DNA of 45,469 bases, taken from NCBI GenBank assembly GCA_002784045.1, contig PFJX01000098.1:1-45469 (forward strand), written 5' to 3'. The notes below the pieces were generated by a model. The model saw nothing but the letters and a program-made list of their open reading frames with translations, searched no databases and was not told the DNA's origin. The DNA is from Hydrogenophilales bacterium CG_4_10_14_3_um_filter_63_21. GTDB taxonomy: Bacteria > Pseudomonadota > Gammaproteobacteria > Burkholderiales > Thiobacillaceae. The position numbers were made by a program, and so were the translations under genes. This document shows positions 39,623-45,469 of this stretch, piece after piece. Positions within the stretch are counted from its first letter, which is position 1. Each line of letters opens with the position of its first letter.

Positions 39623-40417
39623 CTACACCGCCACCGGCGCCTTGATGCCGGGGTGCGGGTCGTAGCCTTCCAGGGTGAAGTCGTCGTATTTGAAGGCGAA
39701 CAGATCGGCCACCGCCGGGTTCAGCCGCAAGGTCGGCAAGGCGCGCGGTTCGCGGGAAAGTTGCAGGTTCACCTGTTCCAGGTGGTTGCGGTAGATATGG
39801 GCATCGCCCAGGGTGTGCACGAAATCGCCGGGTTTCAGGCCGGTGGTCTGGGCCATCATCAGGGTGAGCAGGGCGTAGCTGGCGATGTTGAAGGGCACGC
39901 CGAGGAAGAGGTCGGCGCTGCGCTGATAGAGCTGGCACGAGAGCTTGCCGTCGGCCACGTAGAACTGAAACAAGGCGTGGCAAGGCGGCAGGCGCATATT
40001 AGGCAGCTCGCCCACGTTCCAGGCGGAAACGAGGATGCGGCGCGAATCCGGATTGTTTTTCAGGGTCTCCAGCACCTCGCTGATCTGGTCGATGTGGCGG
40101 CCGTCGGCGGCGGGCCAGGAGCGCCACTGATAGCCATAGATCAGCCCGAGGTCGCCATTCGCATCGGCCCATTCGTCCCAGATGGAAACCCCGTTGTCCT
40201 TCAGATACTGGATATTGGTGTCGCCTTTAAGGAACCAGAGCAACTCGTGGAGGATGGATTTCAGATGGACTTTCTTGGTGGTGAGCAGGGGAAAGCCGGC
40301 CTGCAGATCGAAGCGCATCTGATAGCCAAACACCGACAGCGTGCCGGTGCCAGTGCGGTCGTCCTTGGCCGTGCCGTGAGCCAGGACATGGTTCAATAAG
40401 TCGAGGTATTGCCGCAT
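39623..40417 (-). CDS. thyA: Thymidylate synthase, ThyA
   Basis: The 264-residue enzyme methylates dUMP to dTMP with methylenetetrahydrofolate. Length and nearly every motif match E. coli Thy[41 protein letters not shown], the catalytic Cys146 in [36 protein letters not shown] and the C-terminal PVAV. The ATG at 40417 overlaps the PilZ gene stop as TGATG, with AGGAAG upstream; the frame stays open further upstream only across that gene. It converges with the CRISPR array, 42 bp away. Confidence 0.97.
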   Translation of the reverse strand: MRQYLDLLNHVLAHGTAKDDRTGTGTLSVFGYQMRFDLQAGFPLLTTKKVHLKSILHELLWFLKGDTNIQYLKDNGVSIWDEWADANGDLGLIYGYQWRSWPAADGRHIDQISEVLETLKNNPDSRRILVSAWNVGELPNMRLPPCHALFQFYVADGKLSCQLYQRSADLFLGVPFNIASYALLTLMMAQTTGLKPGDFVHTLGDAHIYRNHLEQVNLQLSREPRALPTLRLNPAVADLFAFKYDDFTLEGYDPHPGIKAPVAV

Positions 40418-41337
40418 CAAGTGTCTTCCTTCAGGAGATGCTGGTAGACCAGGTTCATGATGATGAGCCGCTGCGATTGGCCGAGTTCGCCGAACTGAAT
40501 GCCGAAGGCCTTCATGCGCTTGCCCTCCTCGTCGTCTTCCTCGCCTTCCGAGCAGATCACCACCGGGGTTTTCACGTATTCCTCCATGTCGCCCAGCCGA
40601 ACTTTGAACGACAGCCACAAGCTATCGCCTTTGCGGCCCAGTTGCATGGGCGAGAGCATCTTGGCGCCGCCGACGCTGATGTCCACCAGCATGCCGGCGC
40701 CGATCTGGCAGCCCTCTTCACTCTCCTGCGCGGCGACGATGATGCTGGCGGGTGACCGCATGGCACGGCGAATGCGCATGGCCTGCACCGAATCCGGGTA
40801 GGCGAGGTGCAGATAAGGGAACGGCTGCAATTGCGACTTCAGTACGCGGGCCTTGAACGCGCACACATTGAGGCCGGAAAAGGCGCGCACCAGATAGGTC
40901 TGGCCGTCACGCACGAAGATCAGTTTGCCGTCCACGACCGGCATAGTGACCAGCACACTTTTCGGCTTCATCACGCCGATCACATGCACGGTGAAACGTT
41001 CGCTCTGGCCTTCCAGCAAGGGCTGGAGTTGCAGCGCATCGCCGGGCATCAGCTTGATTGCGTCGAAACTGAGGATTTCTTCCCGCGGTTTGCGGTAACC
41101 ACCGGCGTCGGCCGGCTTGTCGTCATCCAGCCGGGCCGCGGCTTGGCCGGATTTTCCCCCGACCCGCTCGCGGAACAGGCCTTTTTGCAGCAGCACTTCA
41201 ACCTGGTTGTCAGAAGTAACCACCACGCCGCGATTCAGCAGCAGATTGTGATCCGCGTCGTAGATCGCGAAGCCCAAAGGCTTGCCGATCTCGATCTCCG
41301 TCTTGCGCACTGGCACCATGAAACTGTCTTCGACCAT
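40417..41337 (-). CDS. PilZ-domain c-di-GMP binding protein (YcgR-like)
   Basis: The 306-residue protein has an N-terminal regulator segment of YcgR type ([24 protein letters not shown] and [12 protein letters not shown]) and a C-terminal PilZ domain. The c-di-GMP binding residues are there: the arginine motif [10 protein letters not shown] near residue 190 and DISVGGAKM near 218, then a strand-rich end. So it should bind c-di-GMP and affect motility or envelope functions, perhaps responding to the GGDEF-EAL protein elsewhere in the window. The stop overlaps thyA, so translation is coupled although the functions are unrelated. Confidence 0.85.
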   Translation of the reverse strand: MVEDSFMVPVRKTEIEIGKPLGFAIYDADHNLLLNRGVVVTSDNQVEVLLQKGLFRERVGGKSGQAAARLDDDKPADAGGYRKPREEILSFDAIKLMPGDALQLQPLLEGQSERFTVHVIGVMKPKSVLVTMPVVDGKLIFVRDGQTYLVRAFSGLNVCAFKARVLKSQLQPFPYLHLAYPDSVQAMRIRRAMRSPASIIVAAQESEEGCQIGAGMLVDISVGGAKMLSPMQLGRKGDSLWLSFKVRLGDMEEYVKTPVVICSEGEEDDEEGKRMKAFGIQFGELGQSQRLIIMNLVYQHLLKEDT

Positions 41338-41359
41338 GTTTTGTTATCCCGTCAACCTT

Positions 41360-41387
41360 GTAGCGCCGGCGAAGGCGCCGGCGCCAC
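41360..41387. repeat. REP-like intergenic palindrome, copy 2
   Basis: GTAGCGCCGGC (41360-41370) and GCCGGCGCCAC (41377-41387) pair over 11 positions with one mismatch. It shares the GTAGCGCCG head with the palindrome at 18552-18594 and also sits in an intergenic gap, between the PilZ gene and the 186-residue protein gene. This supports a dispersed repeat family. Confidence 0.55.
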
Positions 41388-41452
41388 GTGTGGATACCTG
41401 TTGCTTCGGTACGCCTTTCGGTTTGGTGGCCGATGGCTTGGCGCCGTGGCCG

Positions 41453-42013
41453 TCAATGCAGCCCCGCCTTGCCCAGTTCGCTCAGGATGTCCAGCAACAA
41501 CTGGCGGCCCAGCGGCCCCATCCCCTTCATCAGCGGGTCGGCATCGCGTTCGCCGTTGACCAGGCGGCGCATAATGCCGCCCAGGCGCGCCATGTCGCCG
41601 CCAGCACGCAGCATCTGTTCCGCCATGTCGGCGAGCACGGCGAGCGCCTTGGCATCGCCATGTCCGGCGGCGGCGATCATGGCGGCCAGGCCGGGCGCCG
41701 CCGCGCGGCCGTCCGGTTTTTCATCGAGCGCAGGCAGGCTGGCGGGGTTTTCCAGGCCCTGTAACACGGCCTCGACGATGATCCGGTCTTCCTCGTCGAG
41801 GCCCAGCTTCACCGAGGCGTCGCGCTTGCCGTCGATGATCTGGCGCATGGCCGCGGCCAGCCTGGCCCAGCCTTGTTGTTCCGCCGCCGCCAGGGTCCGC
41901 ATCAATTCGGGAAGCGCTGAGCGGTCACGCAAGGCGCCCACCACGGCATGAATGAACGGCGCGTGCATACGCCGCACCTGTTCTGCCGCATCCGGCAATT
42001 CAGACACCCTCAT
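41453..42013 (-). CDS. Uncharacterised protein with internal duplication, downstream of bpt
   Basis: The 186-residue soluble helical protein is not one I can name. It contains two related modules of about 75 residues: RLAAAMRQIIDGKRDAS and then EDRIIVEAVLQGLE, repeated as RLGGIMRRLVNGERDAD and then GRQLLLDILSELG. Each has a helix, an [IV][IV][ND]GxRDA turn and a closing helix. It overlaps the 3' end of bpt by 14 nt, so it is probably cotranscribed and could be linked to the N-degron pathway, which is inference only. Confidence 0.7.
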   Translation of the reverse strand: MRVSELPDAAEQVRRMHAPFIHAVVGALRDRSALPELMRTLAAAEQQGWARLAAAMRQIIDGKRDASVKLGLDEEDRIIVEAVLQGLENPASLPALDEKPDGRAAAPGLAAMIAAAGHGDAKALAVLADMAEQMLRAGGDMARLGGIMRRLVNGERDADPLMKGMGPLGRQLLLDILSELGKAGLH

Positions 42014-42728
42014 CCTCCTGCCAGCGCCCCCGCAACAGCATTTCCAGTGGGCGGTAGGCGCGTTTGTAGGCCATTTTTCGGCAATCGGCGATCCAGTAAC
42101 CCAGGTACAGGTAGGGCAGGCCCAGCTCGCGCGTCAGCCGGATCTGTTCGAGTACCCCGTAGACGCCGAGGCTGCGCCGTTCCAGGCCGGGCTCAAAAAA
42201 GGTGTAAACGGCGGAAAGGCCGTCGAGCAGACGATCCACCAGCGCCACCATCACCACCTCGCTGTCCAGGCGGTATTCGATCAGGGCGCTGTCGACTCGG
42301 CTTTGCAGGAGAAAGCCGCGGTATTGCTCGCGGTCGTCCTGGTCCATGCCGCCACCGGCATGGCGCGCGGCCTGATAGCGGCGATACAGGCGGTAGTGCG
42401 TTTCGTCGTAGACCAACGGCTTCAGGCGAACTTCCAGGTCGGTGTTCCTGGCCAGGCAGCGGCGCTGCGTGCGGTTCGGCTCGAAACCAGCGGCCACCAG
42501 ACGCGCCGGCGTGCAGGCCTGGCAATGGTCGCAATGTGGGCGGTAGACATGCGAGCCGCTACGCCGGAACCCCTGGCGCACCAGTTCGCTGTAGGCCACC
42601 GTATCCACCATCCCGCTTGGCATCGCCACCTGCGAACGCGCGCTCTGATCGGCCAGGTAGCTACAGGGATAACTCGCCGTCAGATAGAACTGGAGGCGGA
42701 AGATGGGCAGTTCGGCGGCGAAACTCAT
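42000..42728 (-). CDS. bpt: Aspartate/glutamate leucyltransferase, Bpt
   Basis: The 242-residue enzyme transfers leucine to N-terminal Asp or Glu, making proteins substrates of ClpS/ClpAP. N-terminal landmarks are [21 protein letters not shown] and the cysteine cluster [10 protein letters not shown]; further on come [38 protein letters not shown] and [24 protein letters not shown]. Length matches the family. It follows aat with ATGA overlap, the classic pairing, and both transferases share ClpS as downstream recogniser. Confidence 0.95.
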   Translation of the reverse strand: MSFAAELPIFRLQFYLTASYPCSYLADQSARSQVAMPSGMVDTVAYSELVRQGFRRSGSHVYRPHCDHCQACTPARLVAAGFEPNRTQRRCLARNTDLEVRLKPLVYDETHYRLYRRYQAARHAGGGMDQDDREQYRGFLLQSRVDSALIEYRLDSEVVMVALVDRLLDGLSAVYTFFEPGLERRSLGVYGVLEQIRLTRELGLPYLYLGYWIADCRKMAYKRAYRPLEMLLRGRWQEDEGV

Positions 42729-43420
42729 GCACCAGGCCAGGGGCCGAAGAGCTGCGGCTGCGGCGTCAACCGTCCCAGCAGACGGCTGAATTCGCTACGC
42801 GGAATCGCGCGCGCCCCCAGGGAGGCGAGATGGGCCGTTTTCATCTGGCAGTCGATAACGCCGAAGTCATGCTGTTTGAGGTGGGCAACCAGATGCGCCA
42901 GTGCGATCTTCGAGGCATCGGTCTTACGCGTGAACATGGATTCCCCGAAGAATGCCCTACCCACGGCCACGCCGTACAGCCCCCCAACCAGTTCTTCACC
43001 GTTCTCGCCCTCCATCCAGGTTTCGAAAGTGTGTGCATAGCCCGCCTCATGCAGTGCGCCATACGCCGCGATCATTGGATCACTGATCCAGGTACCGCCG
43101 CCCTCGCCACGCGGTTCGGCGCACGCCCGCATCACCCGGGTGAACGCCGTGTCCACCCGCACCTGGTAATCGGCGCGCGCAAGCCTTTTCTTGAGCGACC
43201 GGGAAATTTTGAATTCATCCGGAAACAACACCATGCGCGGATCGGGCGACCACCAGAGAACCGGCTCGCCTTCGTTGAACCAGGGAAAGACGCCAAGCCG
43301 GTAGGCCTCCAGCAAGCGTGGCAGGGAAAGATCGCCCCCCGCTGCGAGCAAGCCGTTGGGTTCCGTCAACGCCATCTCCAGCGGGGGAAAAGGCGTCGCG
43401 GGGTGGAGCCAGGGGATCAT
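42725..43420 (-). CDS. aat: Leucyl/phenylalanyl-tRNA-protein transferase, Aat
   Basis: The 231-residue enzyme adds Leu or Phe to N-terminal Arg or Lys, tagging proteins for ClpS/ClpAP. Family sequence is clear: [40 protein letters not shown], the [17 protein letters not shown] stretch, [41 protein letters not shown] and the [14 protein letters not shown] end. The ATG at 43420 gives the usual N terminus ([14 protein letters not shown]); 18 upstream codons are not conserved. It lies 58 bp after the antitoxin gene, all on one strand. Confidence 0.95.
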   Translation of the reverse strand: MIPWLHPATPFPPLEMALTEPNGLLAAGGDLSLPRLLEAYRLGVFPWFNEGEPVLWWSPDPRMVLFPDEFKISRSLKKRLARADYQVRVDTAFTRVMRACAEPRGEGGGTWISDPMIAAYGALHEAGYAHTFETWMEGENGEELVGGLYGVAVGRAFFGESMFTRKTDASKIALAHLVAHLKQHDFGVIDCQMKTAHLASLGARAIPRSEFSRLLGRLTPQPQLFGPWPGA

Positions 43421-43478
43421 CTCTGCGTAGCCACAATCGGGTATGGCTCGCCGCGGGCCGTGCGCATGCCGCAAGCAC

Positions 43479-43763
43479 TCACGCCACTTCGGCGTGCAGC
43501 TTCACGCCCAGCGCGCGCACCACTTTCATCACCGTCTCGTAACGCGGCTTCGCACCAGGCGCGAGCGCCTTGTACAGGCTCTCGCGCCCGAGCCCGGAAT
43601 CCTTCGCCAGTTGTGTCATGCCACGGGCGCGGGCCACGGTTTTTACCGCCACCAGGAACATATCCGGGTCGGGGTCCTCCAGCGCGGCGGTCAGGTATTC
43701 GACGATGGTTTCTTCGTCGGCCAGATAATCGGCGGCGTCAAACGGTGCGGTTTCGACTTTCAT
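43479..43763 (-). CDS. Antitoxin of RelE/HigB-type module, HigA-like HTH
   Basis: The 94-residue protein belongs to the addiction-module antidote family (COG3636-like). The N terminus [23 protein letters not shown] is the usual toxin-wrapping arm, and the second half is a helix-turn-helix ([25 protein letters not shown]). It should neutralise the toxin encoded just upstream and bind the operon promoter. AGGA is 7 nt before the ATG; the gap to the toxin stop is 3 bp. The order is toxin then antitoxin, as in higBA. Confidence 0.88.
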   Translation of the reverse strand: MKVETAPFDAADYLADEETIVEYLTAALEDPDPDMFLVAVKTVARARGMTQLAKDSGLGRESLYKALAPGAKPRYETVMKVVRALGVKLHAEVA

Positions 43764-43766
43764 GGC

Positions 43767-44066
43767 TCATTCCTTTCGCAAAGCGCGGGCCATCTCGATG
43801 GCTCGCTTGATGTCGCGGGACTGCGATGACTTGTCTCCACCCAGCAGCAGCAGAAAAACCACCCCACCCACCCTCGTGTAATACGCCCGATAGCCGGGGC
43901 CGACATGAATACGCATTTCGGAAACCCCTTCGCCCACCGGCTCGCAGTCGCCAAAATTTCCGGCGGCGGCAGCATCCAAGCGCTGGGCAATCCGAGCTAC
44001 ACCAACCTTGTCCTTCAGAGCTGACAGCCAGGCATCGAATTCAGCGGTGCGATGGAATTGGTTCAT
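43767..44066 (-). CDS. RelE/HigB-type toxin (addiction-module killer protein)
   Basis: The 99-residue basic protein has the RelE/ParE fold of the Gp49/HigB subgroup: EFDAWLSALKDKVGVARIAQRLDAAAAGNFGD, then EGVSEMRIHVGPGYRAYYTRVGG and VFLLLLGGDKSSQSRDIKRA. These toxins usually cleave mRNA at the ribosome. The ATG at 44066 leaves the conserved start (MNQFHRTAEFDAWL); an in-frame upstream start would place the promoter inside the gene. There is no ribosome-binding site before this ATG, so a leaderless mRNA is possible. The pair stabilises its chromosomal locus or acts in stress. Confidence 0.87.
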   Translation of the reverse strand: MNQFHRTAEFDAWLSALKDKVGVARIAQRLDAAAAGNFGDCEPVGEGVSEMRIHVGPGYRAYYTRVGGVVFLLLLGGDKSSQSRDIKRAIEMARALRKE

Positions 44067-44073
44067 GAGTCGA

Positions 44074-44102
44074 ACTGTATTCAGTTGGATACGATAGAGC
44101 AA
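44074..44102 (-). promoter_or_regulatory. Toxin-antitoxin promoter with operator dyad
   Basis: On the minus strand TTGCTC (44097-44102) and TACAGT (44074-44079) are 17 bp apart, placing the start of transcription about at the toxin ATG. The dyad GTATTCA-GT-TGGATAC (44077-44092, one mismatch) sits between and over these elements, as expected for autorepression by the antitoxin. Confidence 0.35.
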
Positions 44103-44114
44103 GCACGGCCTAAG

Positions 44115-44486
44115 CTACGAACCCTGAAACAGCGGCGTCGGGTCGGTGTAGATCAAGTAATCGACGATGGCCGTATCACGCATGCGAAACAGATTGAGAA
44201 AAGGCAGGGTGACTACTGCCGCGTTGGGCAGGTGGTAGGTCACCTCGCCCTGGACGAAACAGGTGTCCCGCGTTTGCCCCCACCAGAAGCCGGTCAAGTC
44301 ATGGCTGAGGCTGCTCATGCCGGTAAAAAAACCCGCCACATGCTCGCGTACCGCTTCTCTGCCAGCCACGACGGGCTGGCTGCCATAGCGGAAGGTGCCG
44401 TCTTCGGCCAGATAGGCTGCGAAGGCGGTCGCGTCGCGGGCGTCGATGGTAAGGAACAACTGGCGCACCCAGGCGGGGATTTCCAT
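44115..44486 (-). CDS. SnoaL/NTF2-like small protein
   Basis: The 123-residue protein has the cone-shaped SnoaL/NTF2-like pattern: FLTIDARDATAFAAYLAEDGTFRYG, REAVREHVAGFF, and the strand pair DTCFVQGEVTYHLPNAAVVTLPFLNLFRM with IVDYLIYTDPTPL near the end. Members are ketosteroid isomerase-like enzymes or ligand-binding proteins; no catalytic residue can be assigned. AGGAG is 8 nt before the ATG. It lies 23 bp after the YgjP-like gene and upstream of the toxin promoter. Confidence 0.82.
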   Translation of the reverse strand: MEIPAWVRQLFLTIDARDATAFAAYLAEDGTFRYGSQPVVAGREAVREHVAGFFTGMSSLSHDLTGFWWGQTRDTCFVQGEVTYHLPNAAVVTLPFLNLFRMRDTAIVDYLIYTDPTPLFQGS

Positions 44487-44509
44487 ACGAATGGCTCCTG
44501 TAAATGGTT

Positions 44510-45226
44510 TCAGAACTGAAAATAAAGGCGGCCATTCTGCCGCAGTTCACTCCGGACTTTTTTCCAATCCGGGAACAGGACGGCCACTTCGCGCCAGAAC
44601 GCCGGGGAGTGGTTACGTTGCTTGAAGTGGGCAAGTTCGTGGCAGATGACGTAGTCGATGGCCTCAAGCGGCGCCTTGAGCAGGCGCCAGTTGAGGCTGA
44701 CCACGCCGCGGGCCGAGAGGCTGCCCCAGCGCGTGCGGGCGTTCGACAGGCGCAGCGGCGGCATTGGGCAACCGGCATGAGCGGCATGATGGGCCAGGCG
44801 TTCACCCAGCAGCGCACGGGCGTTGCGCTGATACCAGCGCAGCACCAGGGCCGGCGCCTGCGCTGGCTGCGCGTTGCAGAGCAGGGCCGCGCCATCCTGG
44901 CGAGCGCGAGCCGGACCAGGCTGATCGAGCAGGCGCAGTTGCAACTGGCCACCCAGGTAAGGCAGCAGCACGCCGTCTTGCCAGTCGAAGCGGTGCTCGC
45001 GCGCAGCTTGCAGGCGCGCGCCGATCCAGTCGGCGTGTTTGTGCAGGAAACCGTCGATCTCCCGCTGCGACAGGAGCAGGGGCGCGTTGACCACGATCTC
45101 GCCAGCTTCAGAAACGCGCAACGCCAGGCTTCGCCGCCGACTGCTGCGGCGCAGGAGGTAGGGCGGATGGATGCCCGGAAAGGGTCGGGTTTCCCCGGAG
45201 CGGGTGGCGGAACGGGCTAACGGCAT
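44510..45226 (-). CDS. YgjP-like (DUF45) zinc metalloprotein
   Basis: The 238-residue protein has the HExxH signature near residue 196 (VICHELAHFKQRNHSPAFW) preceded by the characteristic RTRWGSLSARGVVSLNWRLLKAP, which defines the YgjP/DUF45 family; FW(R/K)xVAxLFPDW follows. E. coli YgjP was described as a UTP pyrophosphatase; others call it a minigluzincin-like peptidase. The ATG at 45226 is chosen because it gives the usual short N terminus ending SLALRVSEAGEIVVNAP; upstream codons are arginine- and proline-rich and not conserved. No ribosome-binding site is visible. Confidence 0.87.
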   Translation of the reverse strand: MPLARSATRSGETRPFPGIHPPYLLRRSSRRRSLALRVSEAGEIVVNAPLLLSQREIDGFLHKHADWIGARLQAAREHRFDWQDGVLLPYLGGQLQLRLLDQPGPARARQDGAALLCNAQPAQAPALVLRWYQRNARALLGERLAHHAAHAGCPMPPLRLSNARTRWGSLSARGVVSLNWRLLKAPLEAIDYVICHELAHFKQRNHSPAFWREVAVLFPDWKKVRSELRQNGRLYFQF

Positions 45227-45328
45227 GGCGCGGAAGCTTACCCGTTCAGCCGTTCCAGCGCGCTTCGCCCTGCGTGGCCGGAGCGTCGGGCAGAATCCCG
45301 CCAGCTTGAGAGGATCAGGCCTCGGACA

Positions 45329-45465
45329 CTGACCGTCGGTCCAGGCCAGTACCCCCACTTGCTACAGGCGTGGGATTTCGATCAAACATCGAGTTATTGA
45401 AAATCCTGTTGGATTTCTGCTATCGGCCAGCTTCAGACGGTCGAGAAGGCCTGACCAACGGTCAG
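45329..45465. repeat. Imperfect inverted repeat at the right edge
   Basis: CTGACCGTCGGTCCAGGCC (45329-45347) and GGCCTGACCAACGGTCAG (45448-45465) match as inverted copies with one mismatch and one gap; each arm is itself partly palindromic (GACC-GTC-GGTC, CTGACC-AAC-GGTCAG). The 100 bp between also hold smaller pairings. It could be ends of a small element or operators; the window stops too soon to decide. Bases 45227-45328 show no gene. Confidence 0.35.
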
Positions 45466-45469
45466 GAAA
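45362..45469 (-). CDS. Possible C-terminal end of an unrecognised gene (partial)
   Basis: A minus-strand frame open to the window edge reads 35 residues (FPDRWSGLLDRLKLADS at the start, LIEIPRL at the end) before a TAG at 45362-45364. If real it would lie 135 bp upstream of the YgjP-like gene. It is too short to identify and overlaps an inverted repeat, so chance is quite possible. Confidence 0.2.
   Translation of the reverse strand, partial: FPDRWSGLLDRLKLADSRNPTGFSITRCLIEIPRL

Noticed and set aside
43479-45469. Genomic island or prophage around the toxin-antitoxin pair
   Set aside because: No integrase, tRNA, direct repeat or phage gene is seen, and the neighbours are housekeeping genes.

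Overview
The window is a 45.5 kb GC-rich chromosomal segment from what is most likely a betaproteobacterium. The main support is the run pyrG-kdsA-eno-ftsB followed by zipA-ligA, the adjacent aat and bpt (both N-degron aminoacyl transferases), and the general character of the proteins. I cannot name the genus. Genes are tightly packed, many with 1-14 nt overlaps, and I see no rRNA, tRNA, prophage or complete insertion sequence.

Region by region. 1-2863: nadC and a Nudix hydrolase on the + strand behind a good sigma70-like promoter, then a convergent secreted DUF11-type protein. 2930-17114: a long minus-strand block. It reads, in transcription order, a 1880-residue alpha-2-macroglobulin, pyrG, kdsA, eno, ftsB, zipA, ligA and galU, combining CTP, KDO, glycolysis, division, ligation and UDP-glucose functions. 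17208-22644: mog, tcdA, a YecA/SEC-C protein, ubiA, and a three-gene unit of an SseB-like protein, an unrecognised protein and a GlcD-type FAD oxidoreductase. 22843-27554: a YfiR-type periplasmic protein with a GGDEF-EAL partner (c-di-GMP control), then an overlapping trio of ROK sugar kinase, exported protein of unknown function and TlpA-type thioredoxin.

27946-39580 is a complete type I-E CRISPR-Cas locus: cas3, cas8e (cse1), cse2, cas7e, cas5e, cas6e, cas1, cas2 in one tightly coupled operon, then, only 34 bp after cas2, an array of 53 repeats and 52 spacers with an exact 61-bp period. All catalytic motifs I checked are intact, so the locus looks able to acquire spacers, process crRNA and interfere.

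39623-45226 returns to the minus strand: a YgjP-like metalloprotein, a SnoaL-like protein, a HigBA/RelE-type toxin-antitoxin pair, aat, bpt, a small protein with an internal duplication, a PilZ protein and thyA. PilZ and the GGDEF-EAL protein could belong to one c-di-GMP circuit.

The most unusual non-coding signal is the 391-bp gap between tlpA and cas3. It holds a 159-nt element with 12-bp perfect terminal inverted repeats, flanked by TAA on both sides (the left TAA is the tlpA stop codon). It folds end to end, and all ten of the transition mismatches in its outer 46 positions are G.U pairs when read as + strand RNA. The same gap holds a 14-bp perfect dyad and a run of eight G just before the cas3 start codon. 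I see no wholly new protein system; the main novelty candidates are these non-coding elements and features of the array.
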